Positions 41,167 to 50,348 are shown, numbered from the stretch's first letter. The stretch: DNA of 64,000 bases from Palsa-1447 sp964509885 (GCA_964509885.1 CAZDZL010000004.1:1-64000); one strand, 5' to 3'. The notes: generated by a model from the letters alone, not told the origin. Numbers and translations: made by a program.

Positions 41167-43446
41167 ATGACCCCACGCTGCGGCGCGCCCGCGAACCCCA
41201 CCCAAGGCATCCGCGCCAAAGCGGCATCCCTCCTGCTCGCTGCAGGCCTCCTCGCCGCCGGCCCCGGGGCCCGCGCCCAGGTGGTCACCACGTCGATCCC
41301 GACGGCCTCCGGAGCCTCGGCCATCGCGGTCAACCCGACGAACAACAAGGTCTACGTCGCGAGCGGCACGAAGAACGTCGTCACGGTGATCGACGGCGCC
41401 ACCTATGCGACGAGCACCGCGAACATCGGGGCCGGGGCGGTGGCGATCGACGTCGACACCTCCACGAACAAGGTCTTCGTCGCGAACCACACGGACAGCA
41501 CCGTCACGGTGATCGACGGCGCGACGAACGCCGCGACGACGATCACCCTGAACGGGACGCCCACCTCCATCGCCGTGGACTCGGTGACCCACAAGGTCTA
41601 TGCGCCCACGGACACCTTCAAGGGCAGCTATTCCTACGGCGCGGTCGAGCTCATCGACGAGGCCTCGGGCACCGTCACCGACCTCGACCTGGGGATCATC
41701 GGCATGGGGGTCACGATCAACCCGGTTACCGACAGGATCTACGTCGCCAACTCGATCCAGACCGTCATCAGCATCACGGAGTTCAACGGCACCGACAACT
41801 CCTATGACTACTTGAGCGACGCCACAGGCGAGATCGCCATAGACACTGCCGCGAACAAGGTCTTCGTCGCGGACCTCGACGGCGGCCTCACCTACATCGA
41901 CGGCGCGACGGGCCTCTATTCCTCGGTCGGCTTCGGCGGCCGCTACTACACTGTCGCCGTCAATCCCGTGACGCACAGGGCCTATGCGGCCGGGGGCGAG
42001 GACGGGATAACCGTCTTCGACGAGGCGGCGGGGACCTCGGTCAACCTTCCCATGGACACCCTGGGCGCGGTCGAGGTCTGCGACGCGCAGACGAACCAGA
42101 TATTCGTGTCGACCTTCGAGACGCCCGGAACCCTGGTAACGATCGACGGCGCGACCAACATCACGAGCTCGATCGCGGTGGCGCCCCTGGTCTTCGCGAT
42201 GGTGCAGAACCCGGCGACGGGCTTCCTCTTCCTCGCGAGCGGGGACGCCGCGGGGACCGTGACGGTGGTGGACGGCCGGGCCCAGGCGACGGAGGCGATT
42301 TTCGCCGAGCAGCCGGCCTCCGTCACGGCGGCGGCGGGCTCGTCCGTCGCGCTGAACGCAGTCGCGGGCGCCGCCATCGGGACGTCGCCGACCTACCGGT
42401 GGTCCTTTGACGGGGCGCCGCTGACGGACGGCGCCGGGATCACGGGCTCCGCCTCCCCCACCCTCTTCCTGAGCGCCGCGGGCGCCGCCTCCGCGGGCAC
42501 CTACACCTGCACCGTGTCCGGGAACCTCGGCAGCGCCACGAGCAACCCCGCCACGCTCACAATCTCCGCCGGCGCGGCGCCGGGCCACCTCGTCAACCTT
42601 TCCAGCCGGTCCTACGTCGGCACGGTCGGGAACACGGCGCCCACCTACATCATCGCCGGCTTCGTCGTGGCGGGATCGGGAACCAAGGACGTCATCCTGC
42701 GCGGCGTCGGGCCCACCCTGTCCACGTTCGGCGTGGGGGACGCGGTGCCCTCGCTCTCGCTCGCGCTCTACGACGCCGCGGCCCCCGCCAACCTCATCAC
42801 CACGGACGCGGCGTGGCAGACGCCGCCGACGGCCCCCACGGGGCCGTGGACGGGCCTGGTCTCGCCGCAGGACGCGACGTCCACGGACTTCGCGCAGGTC
42901 GGCGCCTTCGCGCTGCCGCTTGGTTCCGCCGACGCGGCGGTCAAGGTGACCCTTCCCACGGGCGGCTACACGTCGATCCTGAGCGTGCCGGCGAGCGTCC
43001 ACGGGGGCGAGGCCCTGGCCGAGGTCTACGACGCGGACACGTCAAACACCGGCTCCCACCTCTCCAACCTTTCCGCGCGGTCCTTCGTGGACGCCGGGAT
43101 CCCGATCACCGCCGGCTTCGTGATCGCGGGGCCCGCCTCCCAGACGATCCTCGTTCGGGCCTCGGGGCCGGCCTTGGTCCCCTTCGGCCTGAGCGGCGTC
43201 CTCCCCGCCATGAAGCTCCAGCTCTTCGACTCGACCCAGGCCCCGGTGGCCTCGAATTCGGGATGGCAGGGCAACGCCTCCGTGGTCGCGGCGGCCGCGG
43301 GCGCCGGCGCGTTCCCGTGGGGCGACCCCGCGAGCGCGGACTCCGCCCTCCTCATCACGCTTCCGCCCGGGAGCTACACCGCGCAGGTGTCGGCGCTCAA
43401 CGGGGGCGGGGGCACGGCCCTGGTGGAAGTCTACGGGCTTCACTGA
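41167..43446 (+). CDS. Secreted YVTN-type beta-propeller protein with Ig-like and Opitutales C-terminal domains
   Basis: A 759-residue exported protein. After a signal peptide (about 15-38) comes a seven- or eight-bladed propeller made of YVTN-like repeats: AIAVNPTNNKVYVASGTKNV, AIDVDTSTNKVFVANHTDST, SIAVDSVTHKVYAPTDTFK and so on to about residue 375. An immunoglobulin-like domain follows (about 380-465, PTYRWSFDGAPLTDGAG ... GTYTCTVSGNLGSATS). The last 290 residues are two related units with NLSSRSYVG/NLSARSFVD, AGFVVAGSGTKDVILRGVGP/AGFVIAGPASQTILVRASGP and a closing ALAEVYD/ALVEVYG. Those units I associate with Opitutales extracellular proteins. A role in surface binding is likely, not shown. 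Confidence 0.75.
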   Translation: MTPRCGAPANPTQGIRAKAASLLLAAGLLAAGPGARAQVVTTSIPTASGASAIAVNPTNNKVYVASGTKNVVTVIDGATYATSTANIGAGAVAIDVDTSTNKVFVANHTDSTVTVIDGATNAATTITLNGTPTSIAVDSVTHKVYAPTDTFKGSYSYGAVELIDEASGTVTDLDLGIIGMGVTINPVTDRIYVANSIQTVISITEFNGTDNSYDYLSDATGEIAIDTAANKVFVADLDGGLTYIDGATGLYSSVGFGGRYYTVAVNPVTHRAYAAGGEDGITVFDEAAGTSVNLPMDTLGAVEVCDAQTNQIFVSTFETPGTLVTIDGATNITSSIAVAPLVFAMVQNPATGFLFLASGDAAGTVTVVDGRAQATEAIFAEQPASVTAAAGSSVALNAVAGAAIGTSPTYRWSFDGAPLTDGAGITGSASPTLFLSAAGAASAGTYTCTVSGNLGSATSNPATLTISAGAAPGHLVNLSSRSYVGTVGNTAPTYIIAGFVVAGSGTKDVILRGVGPTLSTFGVGDAVPSLSLALYDAAAPANLITTDAAWQTPPTAPTGPWTGLVSPQDATSTDFAQVGAFALPLGSADAAVKVTLPTGGYTSILSVPASVHGGEALAEVYDADTSNTGSHLSNLSARSFVDAGIPITAGFVIAGPASQTILVRASGPALVPFGLSGVLPAMKLQLFDSTQAPVASNSGWQGNASVVAAAAGAGAFPWGDPASADSALLITLPPGSYTAQVSALNGGGGTALVEVYGLH

Positions 43447-43553
43447 GTTCGGACCGATCGCGGCGACGGAGCGCCCCACGGTGCCCGCGGGGCCGCTTGC
43501 GCCGGTATCGACAAAGCCGGGCATTTCAGCGACACACGTGGACCTTGATTGGA

Positions 43554-44528
43554 ATGAAAACTGGGCCCGAACTGATCGCGGCCACAAAGCGCTTCGCGAA
43601 AGAGGACCCCCTGCGAAGCTGGTGGAGCCTGCTCTCCACCTGGTTTCTGCTGATCGCGGCGCTTGCGGGCACCCTCTGGAATGTCGGCTGGGCGGCCAAG
43701 GCCGCGTGCAGCGTGCTTGCGGGCCTGCTTTTCCTACGCTCCTTCGTGATCTACCATGACCACCAGCATGACGCGATCCTGCACCGCTCGCGGGCCGTCT
43801 CCTGGCTGATGAGGATCTTCGGGATCCTGGCCCTCAGCCCGAACAGCATCTGGCGCAGCTCGCACAACCACCATCACCACCACAACTCCAAGCTGCGCGG
43901 GTCGCACATCGGGTCGTTCCCGATCATGACCAAGGACCAGTTCAGGAAAAGCTCCCGCCTCGAGCGCCTCTCCTACCTCTCCATACGCCATCCCCTGACG
44001 ATCCTGTTCGGCTACGTCTTCATGTTCATCTACGGCATGTGTTTGAACCCGTTCTTCACCAGCCCGAGGAAGCACTTCGACTGCCTGCTCGCGCTCATCG
44101 TGCACTTCTCGATCAGCGCGGCGCTCCTGGTCTACGGCGGGTGGCCCGCACTCCTTCTCACGCAGGTCGTCCCGCATTTCATCATGTACGCGATCGGGAG
44201 CTACCTCTTCTACGCCCAGCACAACTTCCCGGGGGTCTCGTTCAGCGACCACGCCGGCTGGACCTACGAGAAGGCGGCGCTGGAATCCTCAAGCTTCCTG
44301 CGCACGAGCGCGGTCATGGGTTACTTCACGGCCAACATCGGCTACCACCACATCCACCATCTGAACGCCAAGATTCCCTTCTACCGCCTTCCCGAGGTGA
44401 TCCGGGAGGTGCCCGAGCTGCAGAACCCCAAGGTCACCTCGCTGCGGCCCTCCGACATCGCCCGATGCCTGAGGCTGAAGGTCTGGGACGTGCAGGCCCA
44501 GAGCATGGTCGGCGTGGGCAACCTATGA
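43554..44528 (+). CDS. Membrane fatty-acid desaturase
   Basis: A 324-residue membrane desaturase with the three histidine boxes of the di-iron family: HDHQH (about 70-74), the run of histidines SSHNHHHHH (about 103-111) and GYHHIHH (about 264-270). About four helices separate them. Such enzymes insert a double bond into acyl chains bound to a carrier or lipid. The last base triplet overlaps the ATG of lpxD (ATGA), so the desaturase and the lipid A acyltransferase are made from one message; this suggests an acyl chain for lipid A or its pool. The ATG is preceded by TTGGA. Confidence 0.88.
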   Translation: MKTGPELIAATKRFAKEDPLRSWWSLLSTWFLLIAALAGTLWNVGWAAKAACSVLAGLLFLRSFVIYHDHQHDAILHRSRAVSWLMRIFGILALSPNSIWRSSHNHHHHHNSKLRGSHIGSFPIMTKDQFRKSSRLERLSYLSIRHPLTILFGYVFMFIYGMCLNPFFTSPRKHFDCLLALIVHFSISAALLVYGGWPALLLTQVVPHFIMYAIGSYLFYAQHNFPGVSFSDHAGWTYEKAALESSSFLRTSAVMGYFTANIGYHHIHHLNAKIPFYRLPEVIREVPELQNPKVTSLRPSDIARCLRLKVWDVQAQSMVGVGNL

Positions 44529-45583
44529 TACCTCCCCTGTCCTTCACCGCCGGGCACCTCGCGCAGTTCCTCGGGGGCGACGTGGTCGGGGACGCCCAGG
44601 TGCGCCTGACCGGATTTGCGTCGGCCGAGAGGGCCCGCGCCGGCGACCTGACGTTCGCCGAGAAGGAGTCCTACTTCGAGGCCGCCGCGAAGAGCGCGGC
44701 CTCCGCCATCCTCGTGGGAGCTGCATCCGCGCCCACCGCCAAGGTGCTGATCCGCGTCGCGAACCCGCGCGTGGCCGCCGCGAAGGTGATCCCGCTCTTC
44801 TTCCCGCAGGAGGCCGACACGCCGGGGATAGATCCCCGCGCCGTGGTCGCCCCCTCGGCGCGCGTGGACGCCACCGCGCACGTCGGCCCCGGGTGCGTCG
44901 TCGGGGCGGGGGCCGCGATCGGCGCCCGCTCGGTCCTCACCGGCGGAAACCACGTCGGGCGCGACTGCGAGATCGGGGAGGACACGCGCCTCCTTCCCAA
45001 CGTCGTCCTCTATGCCCGCACCAAGGTGGGCCACCGCGTCACCATCCACGCGGGGACCGTCATCGGGTCGGACGGCTACGGCTATGTGTTCGACGAGGGC
45101 AGGCACCTGAAGATCCCGCAGGTCGGCAACGTGGTCATCGGCGACGACGTCGAGATAGGCGCCAATGCGGCCATCGACCGCGCCGCGCTCGGCTCGACCG
45201 TGATCGGCCAGGGCACGAAGATCGACAACCTGGTGCACGTGGCGCACAACGTCGTCATGGGGCGGCACTGCCTGGTCATGGGCCAGGTGGGCTTCGCCGG
45301 GAGCACGGAGCTCGGCGACTACGTCGTCATCGCCTCCCAGTCGGGCATCGCCGGCCACCTGAAGCTCGGCCGGCAGTCGGTCGTCGGGGCCAAGTCGGGC
45401 GTGATGCGGGACGTCCCGGAGAAGGAGACAGTGCTCGGCATCCCCGCCGCGCCCGACAAGCAGGCGAAGCGGCAGTGGGTCGCCATCCAGAGGCTTCCCG
45501 ACATGATCGTGAGGATGCGCGAACTTGAAAAGAAGGTGGCGGAGCTCTCGGCGAAGGGCCTCCCCGCAGCGGGCGGCACGTAG
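44525..45583 (+). CDS. lpxD: UDP-3-O-acylglucosamine N-acyltransferase (LpxD)
   Basis: A 352-residue LpxD, which adds the second acyl chain in lipid A synthesis. The N-terminal uridine-binding domain includes TGFASAERARAGDLTFAEKE, followed from about residue 105 by the left-handed beta helix of hexapeptide repeats. The catalytic-type histidine is H241 in NLVHVAHNVVMG; IGSDGYGYVFDEGRHLKIPQ and GQVGFAGSTELGDYVVIASQ are also family hallmarks. It is not next to fabZ or lpxA as usual but is coupled to a desaturase gene (ATGA overlap), so it may be a second copy with its own acyl supply. Confidence 0.95.
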   Translation: MIPPLSFTAGHLAQFLGGDVVGDAQVRLTGFASAERARAGDLTFAEKESYFEAAAKSAASAILVGAASAPTAKVLIRVANPRVAAAKVIPLFFPQEADTPGIDPRAVVAPSARVDATAHVGPGCVVGAGAAIGARSVLTGGNHVGRDCEIGEDTRLLPNVVLYARTKVGHRVTIHAGTVIGSDGYGYVFDEGRHLKIPQVGNVVIGDDVEIGANAAIDRAALGSTVIGQGTKIDNLVHVAHNVVMGRHCLVMGQVGFAGSTELGDYVVIASQSGIAGHLKLGRQSVVGAKSGVMRDVPEKETVLGIPAAPDKQAKRQWVAIQRLPDMIVRMRELEKKVAELSAKGLPAAGGT

Positions 45584-45728
45584 CGCGCGGGCGACCGCGC
45601 CCGGGGGGCGCGAACCTTGACGACGCTTGAAGCTAAGTCACTTGCCCAACGTGGGCTTAGTCGATGGTTATTGTCTTAGAACAAGCAGGAGGGCGAGGCG
45701 CAATGCGCCGTGAAAGCCGCCCCGAATA

Positions 45729-45743
45729 CCGACCATAGGTCGG
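45729..45743. repeat. Perfect short hairpin CCGACC-ATA-GGTCGG
   Basis: A six-pair perfect inverted repeat with a three-base loop in the 238-base gap between lpxD and the DUF899 gene. No T tract follows on either strand, so a terminator role is weakly supported. Confidence 0.3.
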
Positions 45744-45821
45744 CTTCTGTGGCCAACCGGCGGGCGAGATCTCAAACTCCTGATGCCGTCTTAGGGTAAT
45801 GGAACGGCTTCACCTTCCCGC

Positions 45822-46550
45822 TCAGCCTTTGTATTCGTCATGACGGCGCACCCATGAGGGGCCGCGATCACCCTCATCCCGGCCCCTTGGCACAAGATCG
45901 AGATAGTTGTATGCCGTGTTTACCAAGTCGAGGCCGCGGGCGTATGCTGAATAGGTGTGAAAAATCTTCCCTGAGGAGTCTCTGGCAAACACGCTCAGTC
46001 CGGGCATTTCCGTCTGCCGCGGATCCTGAATCTCATAGTTGTAGTCGCCCTTCCTCGCGGCGACCTCTTTTGCGGTGAACGAGACTTTGTAATCGAGGTT
46101 GAAATCGGTATTGCCCGATGAAACCCAATGGAAGGTCCAACCCATGCGTTTCGAATAGGCCGCGATCTTCGAGTAGGGCGCACGTGAGACTGCAACCATT
46201 GTCACGTCGCGGTGGTTCAGATGTACGATGATGCCGTTGAAGTTGTCGGCCCAGAACGAACAACCCATGCATGCCGCGTCACGCGTCCAAGGAGTCGACT
46301 TGGACGCTGTCGCCGGGTCGAACATGGCATGGTAGACGATGAGCTGGCTTCGTCCGTCAAACAGCTCGTCCATCGTCTCGCGGCCGTCAGGACCATCAAA
46401 GACATACTCTTTCCCCACTGGCTCCCACGGGAGTTCGCTGCGCACCTTGGTCAGGCGGTCGCGGAGCCGGGTAAAAGTTTTCTCCTTCACGAGGAGAAGC
46501 TTGCGGGCAGCTAGCCACCTCTCATGCGATACGATTTTGTGATGTTTCAT
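45822..46550 (-). CDS. DUF899 thioredoxin-like protein
   Basis: A 242-residue DUF899 family protein. The start HHKIVSHERWLAARKLLLVK, the helix FTRLRDRLTKVRSELPWEPV, the strand SQLIVYHAMFDP, the dithiol motif C94-M-G-C97 in DAACMGCSFWADNF, and the end FARDSSGKIFHTYSAYARGL with NTAYNYLDLVPRGRDE match this thioredoxin-fold family, whose members probably act as peroxide or thiol enzymes. The GC content is clearly lower than in the genes on either side, pointing to transfer. It lies on the same strand as the VOC gene with a structured 225-base gap between them. Confidence 0.88.
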   Translation of the reverse strand: MKHHKIVSHERWLAARKLLLVKEKTFTRLRDRLTKVRSELPWEPVGKEYVFDGPDGRETMDELFDGRSQLIVYHAMFDPATASKSTPWTRDAACMGCSFWADNFNGIIVHLNHRDVTMVAVSRAPYSKIAAYSKRMGWTFHWVSSGNTDFNLDYKVSFTAKEVAARKGDYNYEIQDPRQTEMPGLSVFARDSSGKIFHTYSAYARGLDLVNTAYNYLDLVPRGRDEGDRGPSWVRRHDEYKG

Positions 46551-46577
46551 TTAATTTCTTCGTTGGATGCTACGTCA

Positions 46578-46689
46578 CTACGAACCAGCCGCTCGCTATG
46601 TGCTGCGTCTCGCAAAGCCGCCGCTCGACCCGTTCCAGGGGTTCGCGTGAGGCGATTCTCAGAGATACCCTCCGCTTTGCGGTTCGTAG
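46578..46689. repeat. Imperfect 112-base inverted repeat
   Basis: CTACGAACC (46578-46586) is inverted as GGTTCGTAG (46681-46689), and CGCAAAGC (46611-46618) as GCTTTGCG (46674-46681). The right arm carries the two blocks fused; the left arm has them separated by 24 bases. The single strand could fold into a long hairpin. It lies between the DUF899 and VOC genes. Confidence 0.5.
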
Positions 46690-46775
46690 CTAAGACAGTT
46701 TGGGTTGCTGGCAGCGTTGATTTTGCTTTTGAAACTTTTAAGGCAAGCGGTTTTGAACGTCGGCCGCGACGACTC

Positions 46776-47297
46776 TCAATTTTCAGGCGGTTGGCTGTGA
46801 GGGCGGTAGAGATTCATGTCTTCGCTGTTGGCCGCCAAACGATAGACTTGGCCCCCTGGAGCCTGAAAATAGAAATGCTCCTTATCCTCGTGTGCCACTT
46901 CTCTGAGGCCAAACTTTAGGATACTCTGCTTCAGCTCGATGGGATCATTTGTTCTAAGCTCCAGCCAAATGGATCTGAGCATATCCGGCTCACTCAATGC
47001 CGAATTGTCGTAGACTACTCCAATGTAGAAATCAGGGCGCAGCCAGACGAGATCGGCGTGCGGTTTAACGTCGATTTTGCAGCCCAAGACGTCTCGGTAG
47101 AATCTCTGGATTCTTTCCCGCTCCGATGGCAAAACGACCATTTTTGAATTCGCGCCCAATGTCGCCTTATTTGATTTCATATTCAATTCGTCCCGAAGCG
47201 GTCCTTCATTTGTGGGGCTGCTAATCGCGTCCGCTGCTTTCACAGCGCCTGCCGCTGTTATTGCGGCCAACAGTATCAACGTTGGGGAGAGTTTCAT
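46776..47297 (-). CDS. Exported VOC-fold (glyoxalase-like) protein
   Basis: A 173-residue protein with a signal peptide (MKLSPTLILLAAITAAGAVK, 1-20) followed by one vicinal-oxygen-chelate domain: MVVLPSERERIQRFYRDVLG, DLVWLRPDFYIGVVYDNSAL, IWLELRTNDPIELKQSILKF and HFYFQAPGGQVYRL. A single unit would need to dimerise to build the usual site. Export is unusual for this fold. The frame stays open for 120 codons upstream without family similarity; ATG 47297 fits the signal peptide. Lower GC than the surrounding genome; an ATGGGGTG motif lies about 75 bases upstream. Confidence 0.75.
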   Translation of the reverse strand: MKLSPTLILLAAITAAGAVKAADAISSPTNEGPLRDELNMKSNKATLGANSKMVVLPSERERIQRFYRDVLGCKIDVKPHADLVWLRPDFYIGVVYDNSALSEPDMLRSIWLELRTNDPIELKQSILKFGLREVAHEDKEHFYFQAPGGQVYRLAANSEDMNLYRPHSQPPEN

Positions 47298-47863
47298 TTT
47301 CGTTGCTCTTGCGGTGTCCAGCCGCGAGTTCAGGTCAACTCGAAGACGATACGCTACTGAGCGGTAGGTTGAAATGGGGTGTAATCCCCCACACAAATCG
47401 AGATGCCGGGCGATATGTTTTAGGTATACCGACTGCCGAAATGCGTGGCGCGATTGCGTGCTAGCGGCGAGCTGCCACGACATTGTGCTGTGACGCCGGG
47501 AGGCCCGTGCAACTATGGACGAATGCCTGACCAACGGGCCGCCCACCTGATTCATGCCTTCGATTTTCGCGGACTTGATGAATGCATGTTCAGGATTTGT
47601 CACCAGCACGCTGCCAATGCGCACCTCCATCCATGCCCAGATCGCATCGCAATGCACCTAGGTGCCTCTTGTTTCCTATCATCGGGCCCCATGGGGCGCA
47701 CTAAACTTTGGCCAGTCTCTCGGTGGCAACAGCGCCGGCGTCCCCAAGGGTTTCGAATCCCGCGGGCACCCTACCTGTTCGTGGGCAAGGCTATAGGCGA
47801 TGCCCCTGGCCGGAAGGCGCGTCTTGTCGGCCGGTCGCCCTTGCGGTACAATGCCGCGAACCC
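47298..47863. other. Gene-less stretch, lower GC, possible insertion edge
   Basis: No convincing gene in 566 bases. It holds an ATGGGGTG motif in GGGG-TGTAAT-CCCC (47376-47389) and, at about 47748-47772, GGGTTTCGAATCCC followed by GCGGGCACC. The latter resembles a tRNA T arm and acceptor end but has one extra loop base and no tRNA body. Composition rises to the genome level toward the 3' side. Confidence 0.4.
47374..47389 (+). promoter_or_regulatory. ATGGGGTG motif upstream of the VOC gene
   Basis: ATGGGGTG (47374-47381) with GGGG and CCCC (47386-47389) able to pair around TGTAAT. It reads CACCCCATTTC toward the VOC gene, 75 bases from its start. Confidence 0.35.
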
Positions 47864-50263
47864 GTGGAACATCTCGTCCCAGCGGAATCCCGGTCATTGC
47901 GCCAACGCTCGTCGCTGGTCCTCGCGGGGCTTTGTTGCATGTTCCTTGCGGTCCAAAGCGCGCGCGCGCAGCTCGTCTGGACGGGTGCGGGGGCCAACGC
48001 CAACTGGAGCACGGCAGGAAACTGGAACTCGGGCGTCCCGAGTTTGACGGTGGGGAGCACCCAGACCCTGGACTTCACCGGGACTACCGGCCTCACGTCC
48101 ACGATGAACAACAGCTACTCCGTGGGCTCGCTGACCTTCGACTCGGCCGCCGGGGCGTTTGCGATTGGCCTCGGCGCCAAGGTGCTCACGTTCGACGGCG
48201 CGACGCCGTCGATTCTCCAGCAGTCCGCCAACGGCGAGGCGATCAGCTCCGGCACGATCTCGTTCGCCTCCGACACCGTCGTCGACGTCACGGGGGCGGG
48301 GCTCCTGGCCATCTCGTCGAAGCTGAGCGGGACGGGCGCCCTCACCTTCCAGGGGGGAGGCAACCTGTCGCTGTCGGGCGCGGGCACCGCGTACAGCGGG
48401 AACGTGACGGTCGCCTCCGGGATGCTTCAGGTCTCCACGAGCAACACCGTCCTCGGCACGGGGACGACCACGGTGGACACCGGCGCCATGCTGCAGATCA
48501 CCGACGGCCGCAACCTCGGGAACGCGATGACCCTCGCGGGCTCCGGCATCGCCGGGGCCGGGGCCGTCCAGAGCTCGGGGGCCGGGACGGCGACGCTCTC
48601 GGGCGCGCTGACGCTCAGCGGGGGCACCACCCTGGACTCCGAGGGCACGCTGAAGGTGACGGGCGGGGTCTCGGGCTCGGGCACGAACCTCATACTGAAC
48701 GGGGGGGGCGGATTCACGGTAAGCAGCGCGATCGCCACGGGATCCGGCGGCGTCACGATCAACGCCCTGGGCACCACGGCCTTCTCCGGCGCGAACACCT
48801 ACACCGGGCTGACCACGGTCAACGCCGGGACGCTCAACCTGAGCTCCAACATCAACGGCGACATGGCGATCTACGGCGGCATCGTTGTCGACAAGGTCTC
48901 GGGGCAGTTCGCGGGCACGTCCAACCTCATCATCAACGGCGGGGAGTTCAACCTGAGCAACAAGACGGAGTCGATAGGCAGCCTATCCGGGTCGTCCGCG
49001 GGCGCGGGGATCCTGGCGCTCGGCTCCGGCACGCTCACGGACTCGCAGTCCTCGGTCACCTCGTTCGACGGCACCCTCACGGGGACGGGCACGCTGGCCA
49101 TGCAGGGGACCGGCGAACTCGACCTGGTTTCCTCAAACTCGGGCTACACAGGCAAGTTCACCCTCAGCAGCGGGACCATCAACGCGTCCGCCGTGGATGC
49201 GACCGGCACGGGCACCGTCACCGTTTCCAGCCTCGGGAACTTCCAGGTGGAGGGGGGCGTCTCCCTCTCCAGCAAGTTCAACGTGTCCAACCTCGGCGGG
49301 GCGACGAACAACGGGGCCATCGAGAACGTGTCCGGCAGCAACTCGATCTCCGGCGCTCTGACCGTCTCCGGGGCCTCGCGGATCCAGTCGGACTCGGGGA
49401 CGCTGACGTTCGGCGGGACCACGGCGCTGGCGGGCAACAGCCTCAACGTGGGGGGCAGCGGCAACACCGCGTTCGGCGGCGCCATCACCGGGACCGCGGC
49501 GAGCTCCATCACCAAGGACGGATCGGGGACCATGTCCCTGGGCGCGGCCAGCGCGGCGTTCCTGGGCACCGTGGCGATCAACGGCGGCACGCTCCAGCTG
49601 ACGGTCGCCAACGCCTTCAAGAACACGGCCGCAATCACGTTCACCTCGGGCAGCGTCCTCGACCTCTTCGGCACGAGCCAGGCGATCGGCACACTCAACG
49701 GGGCGGGCACCGTGGCCTTCGGGAGCGGCGGGGCGCTCACGCTCACCTCCGGCACCGACCTTCTGAGCGGCGCGTTCACGGGCTCCGGCACGCTCACCCT
49801 CTTGGCCGGCACCACGCTCACGCTCGGGGCCAACTTCAACGACGCTAACCTGAACATCGTGCTCGCGGGGGGCACCCTCAAGCTGAACGGGACCCAGGAC
49901 ACGTTCGGGAACCTGAGCGTCACCGCCAACTCGATCATCGATTTCGCCAACCCCTCGACCAGCATCATCAGCGTGAACGGCGTGTCCCTCACGGGGACGT
50001 CCCAGCTCTCCGTCACCAACTGGGCCAACACGGTCGACTATTTCTACAGCAACACGAGCCCCGGGACGCAGGGAACGGCCCCCATAGACCAGATCATCTT
50101 CACCGGGTTTGCGGGCAGCCAGACCCACTGGAACACGTCGCCGTCGGGCCCCGACTCGCTCAACGAGATCAGCCCCATCCCCGAGGCCCGCACGTACGGC
50201 GCCCTCATGGTGGGGGCGGCGCTCCTGGCGATCCTCGCCGCGCGCAGGCAGGTCCGGCCCTGA
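47864..50263 (+). CDS. Beta-strand-repeat secreted protein with PEP-CTERM-like tail
   Basis: A protein of about 799 residues. A signal peptide (SSLVLAGLCCMFLAVQSARA) is followed by WTGAGANANWSTAGNWNSGV, the usual opening of autotransporter-associated beta-strand-repeat proteins. The body is Gly/Thr/Ser/Ala-rich with many repeats such as SGGTTLDSEGTLKVTGG, AFSGANTYTGLTTVNAGTLN and FLGTVAINGGTLQLTVANAF. The end ISPIPEARTYGALMVGAALL plus AILAARRQVRP is a PEP-CTERM-type signal: PxPEx motif, helix, basic tail, for exosortase sorting. No ATG lies close to the signal peptide; GTG 47864 or TTG 47897 are candidate starts. Likely part of the cell surface or matrix. Confidence 0.75.
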   Translation: MEHLVPAESRSLRQRSSLVLAGLCCMFLAVQSARAQLVWTGAGANANWSTAGNWNSGVPSLTVGSTQTLDFTGTTGLTSTMNNSYSVGSLTFDSAAGAFAIGLGAKVLTFDGATPSILQQSANGEAISSGTISFASDTVVDVTGAGLLAISSKLSGTGALTFQGGGNLSLSGAGTAYSGNVTVASGMLQVSTSNTVLGTGTTTVDTGAMLQITDGRNLGNAMTLAGSGIAGAGAVQSSGAGTATLSGALTLSGGTTLDSEGTLKVTGGVSGSGTNLILNGGGGFTVSSAIATGSGGVTINALGTTAFSGANTYTGLTTVNAGTLNLSSNINGDMAIYGGIVVDKVSGQFAGTSNLIINGGEFNLSNKTESIGSLSGSSAGAGILALGSGTLTDSQSSVTSFDGTLTGTGTLAMQGTGELDLVSSNSGYTGKFTLSSGTINASAVDATGTGTVTVSSLGNFQVEGGVSLSSKFNVSNLGGATNNGAIENVSGSNSISGALTVSGASRIQSDSGTLTFGGTTALAGNSLNVGGSGNTAFGGAITGTAASSITKDGSGTMSLGAASAAFLGTVAINGGTLQLTVANAFKNTAAITFTSGSVLDLFGTSQAIGTLNGAGTVAFGSGGALTLTSGTDLLSGAFTGSGTLTLLAGTTLTLGANFNDANLNIVLAGGTLKLNGTQDTFGNLSVTANSIIDFANPSTSIISVNGVSLTGTSQLSVTNWANTVDYFYSNTSPGTQGTAPIDQIIFTGFAGSQTHWNTSPSGPDSLNEISPIPEARTYGALMVGAALLAILAARRQVRP

Positions 50264-50348
50264 CAAGCGCCGGGCCATGGAACCGTTTCCTCAGGGGGGA
50301 CACTGTGAGCCTGCACAGGCAGGCAACTCAACAGCAACCCCGATTCCC

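Noticed and set aside
45669..45796. Repeated CTAAGAC heptamers in the gaps around the DUF899 gene
   Set aside because: Three copies of a seven-base word, without fixed spacing or structure, are too few to claim.
45584..46775. Integron-like cassette array with attC sites around the DUF899 and VOC genes
   Set aside because: Both gene types are common integron cargo and GTTGGGC/GTTGGAT cores can be found, but the matching RYYYAAC partners are missing or in the wrong order for the gene direction, and no integrase is visible.
47748..47772. tRNA T-arm-like GGGTTTCGAATCCC followed by an acceptor-like end
   Set aside because: The loop has one base too many, no tRNA body precedes it and no CCA follows. 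Kept only as a note in the gap description.
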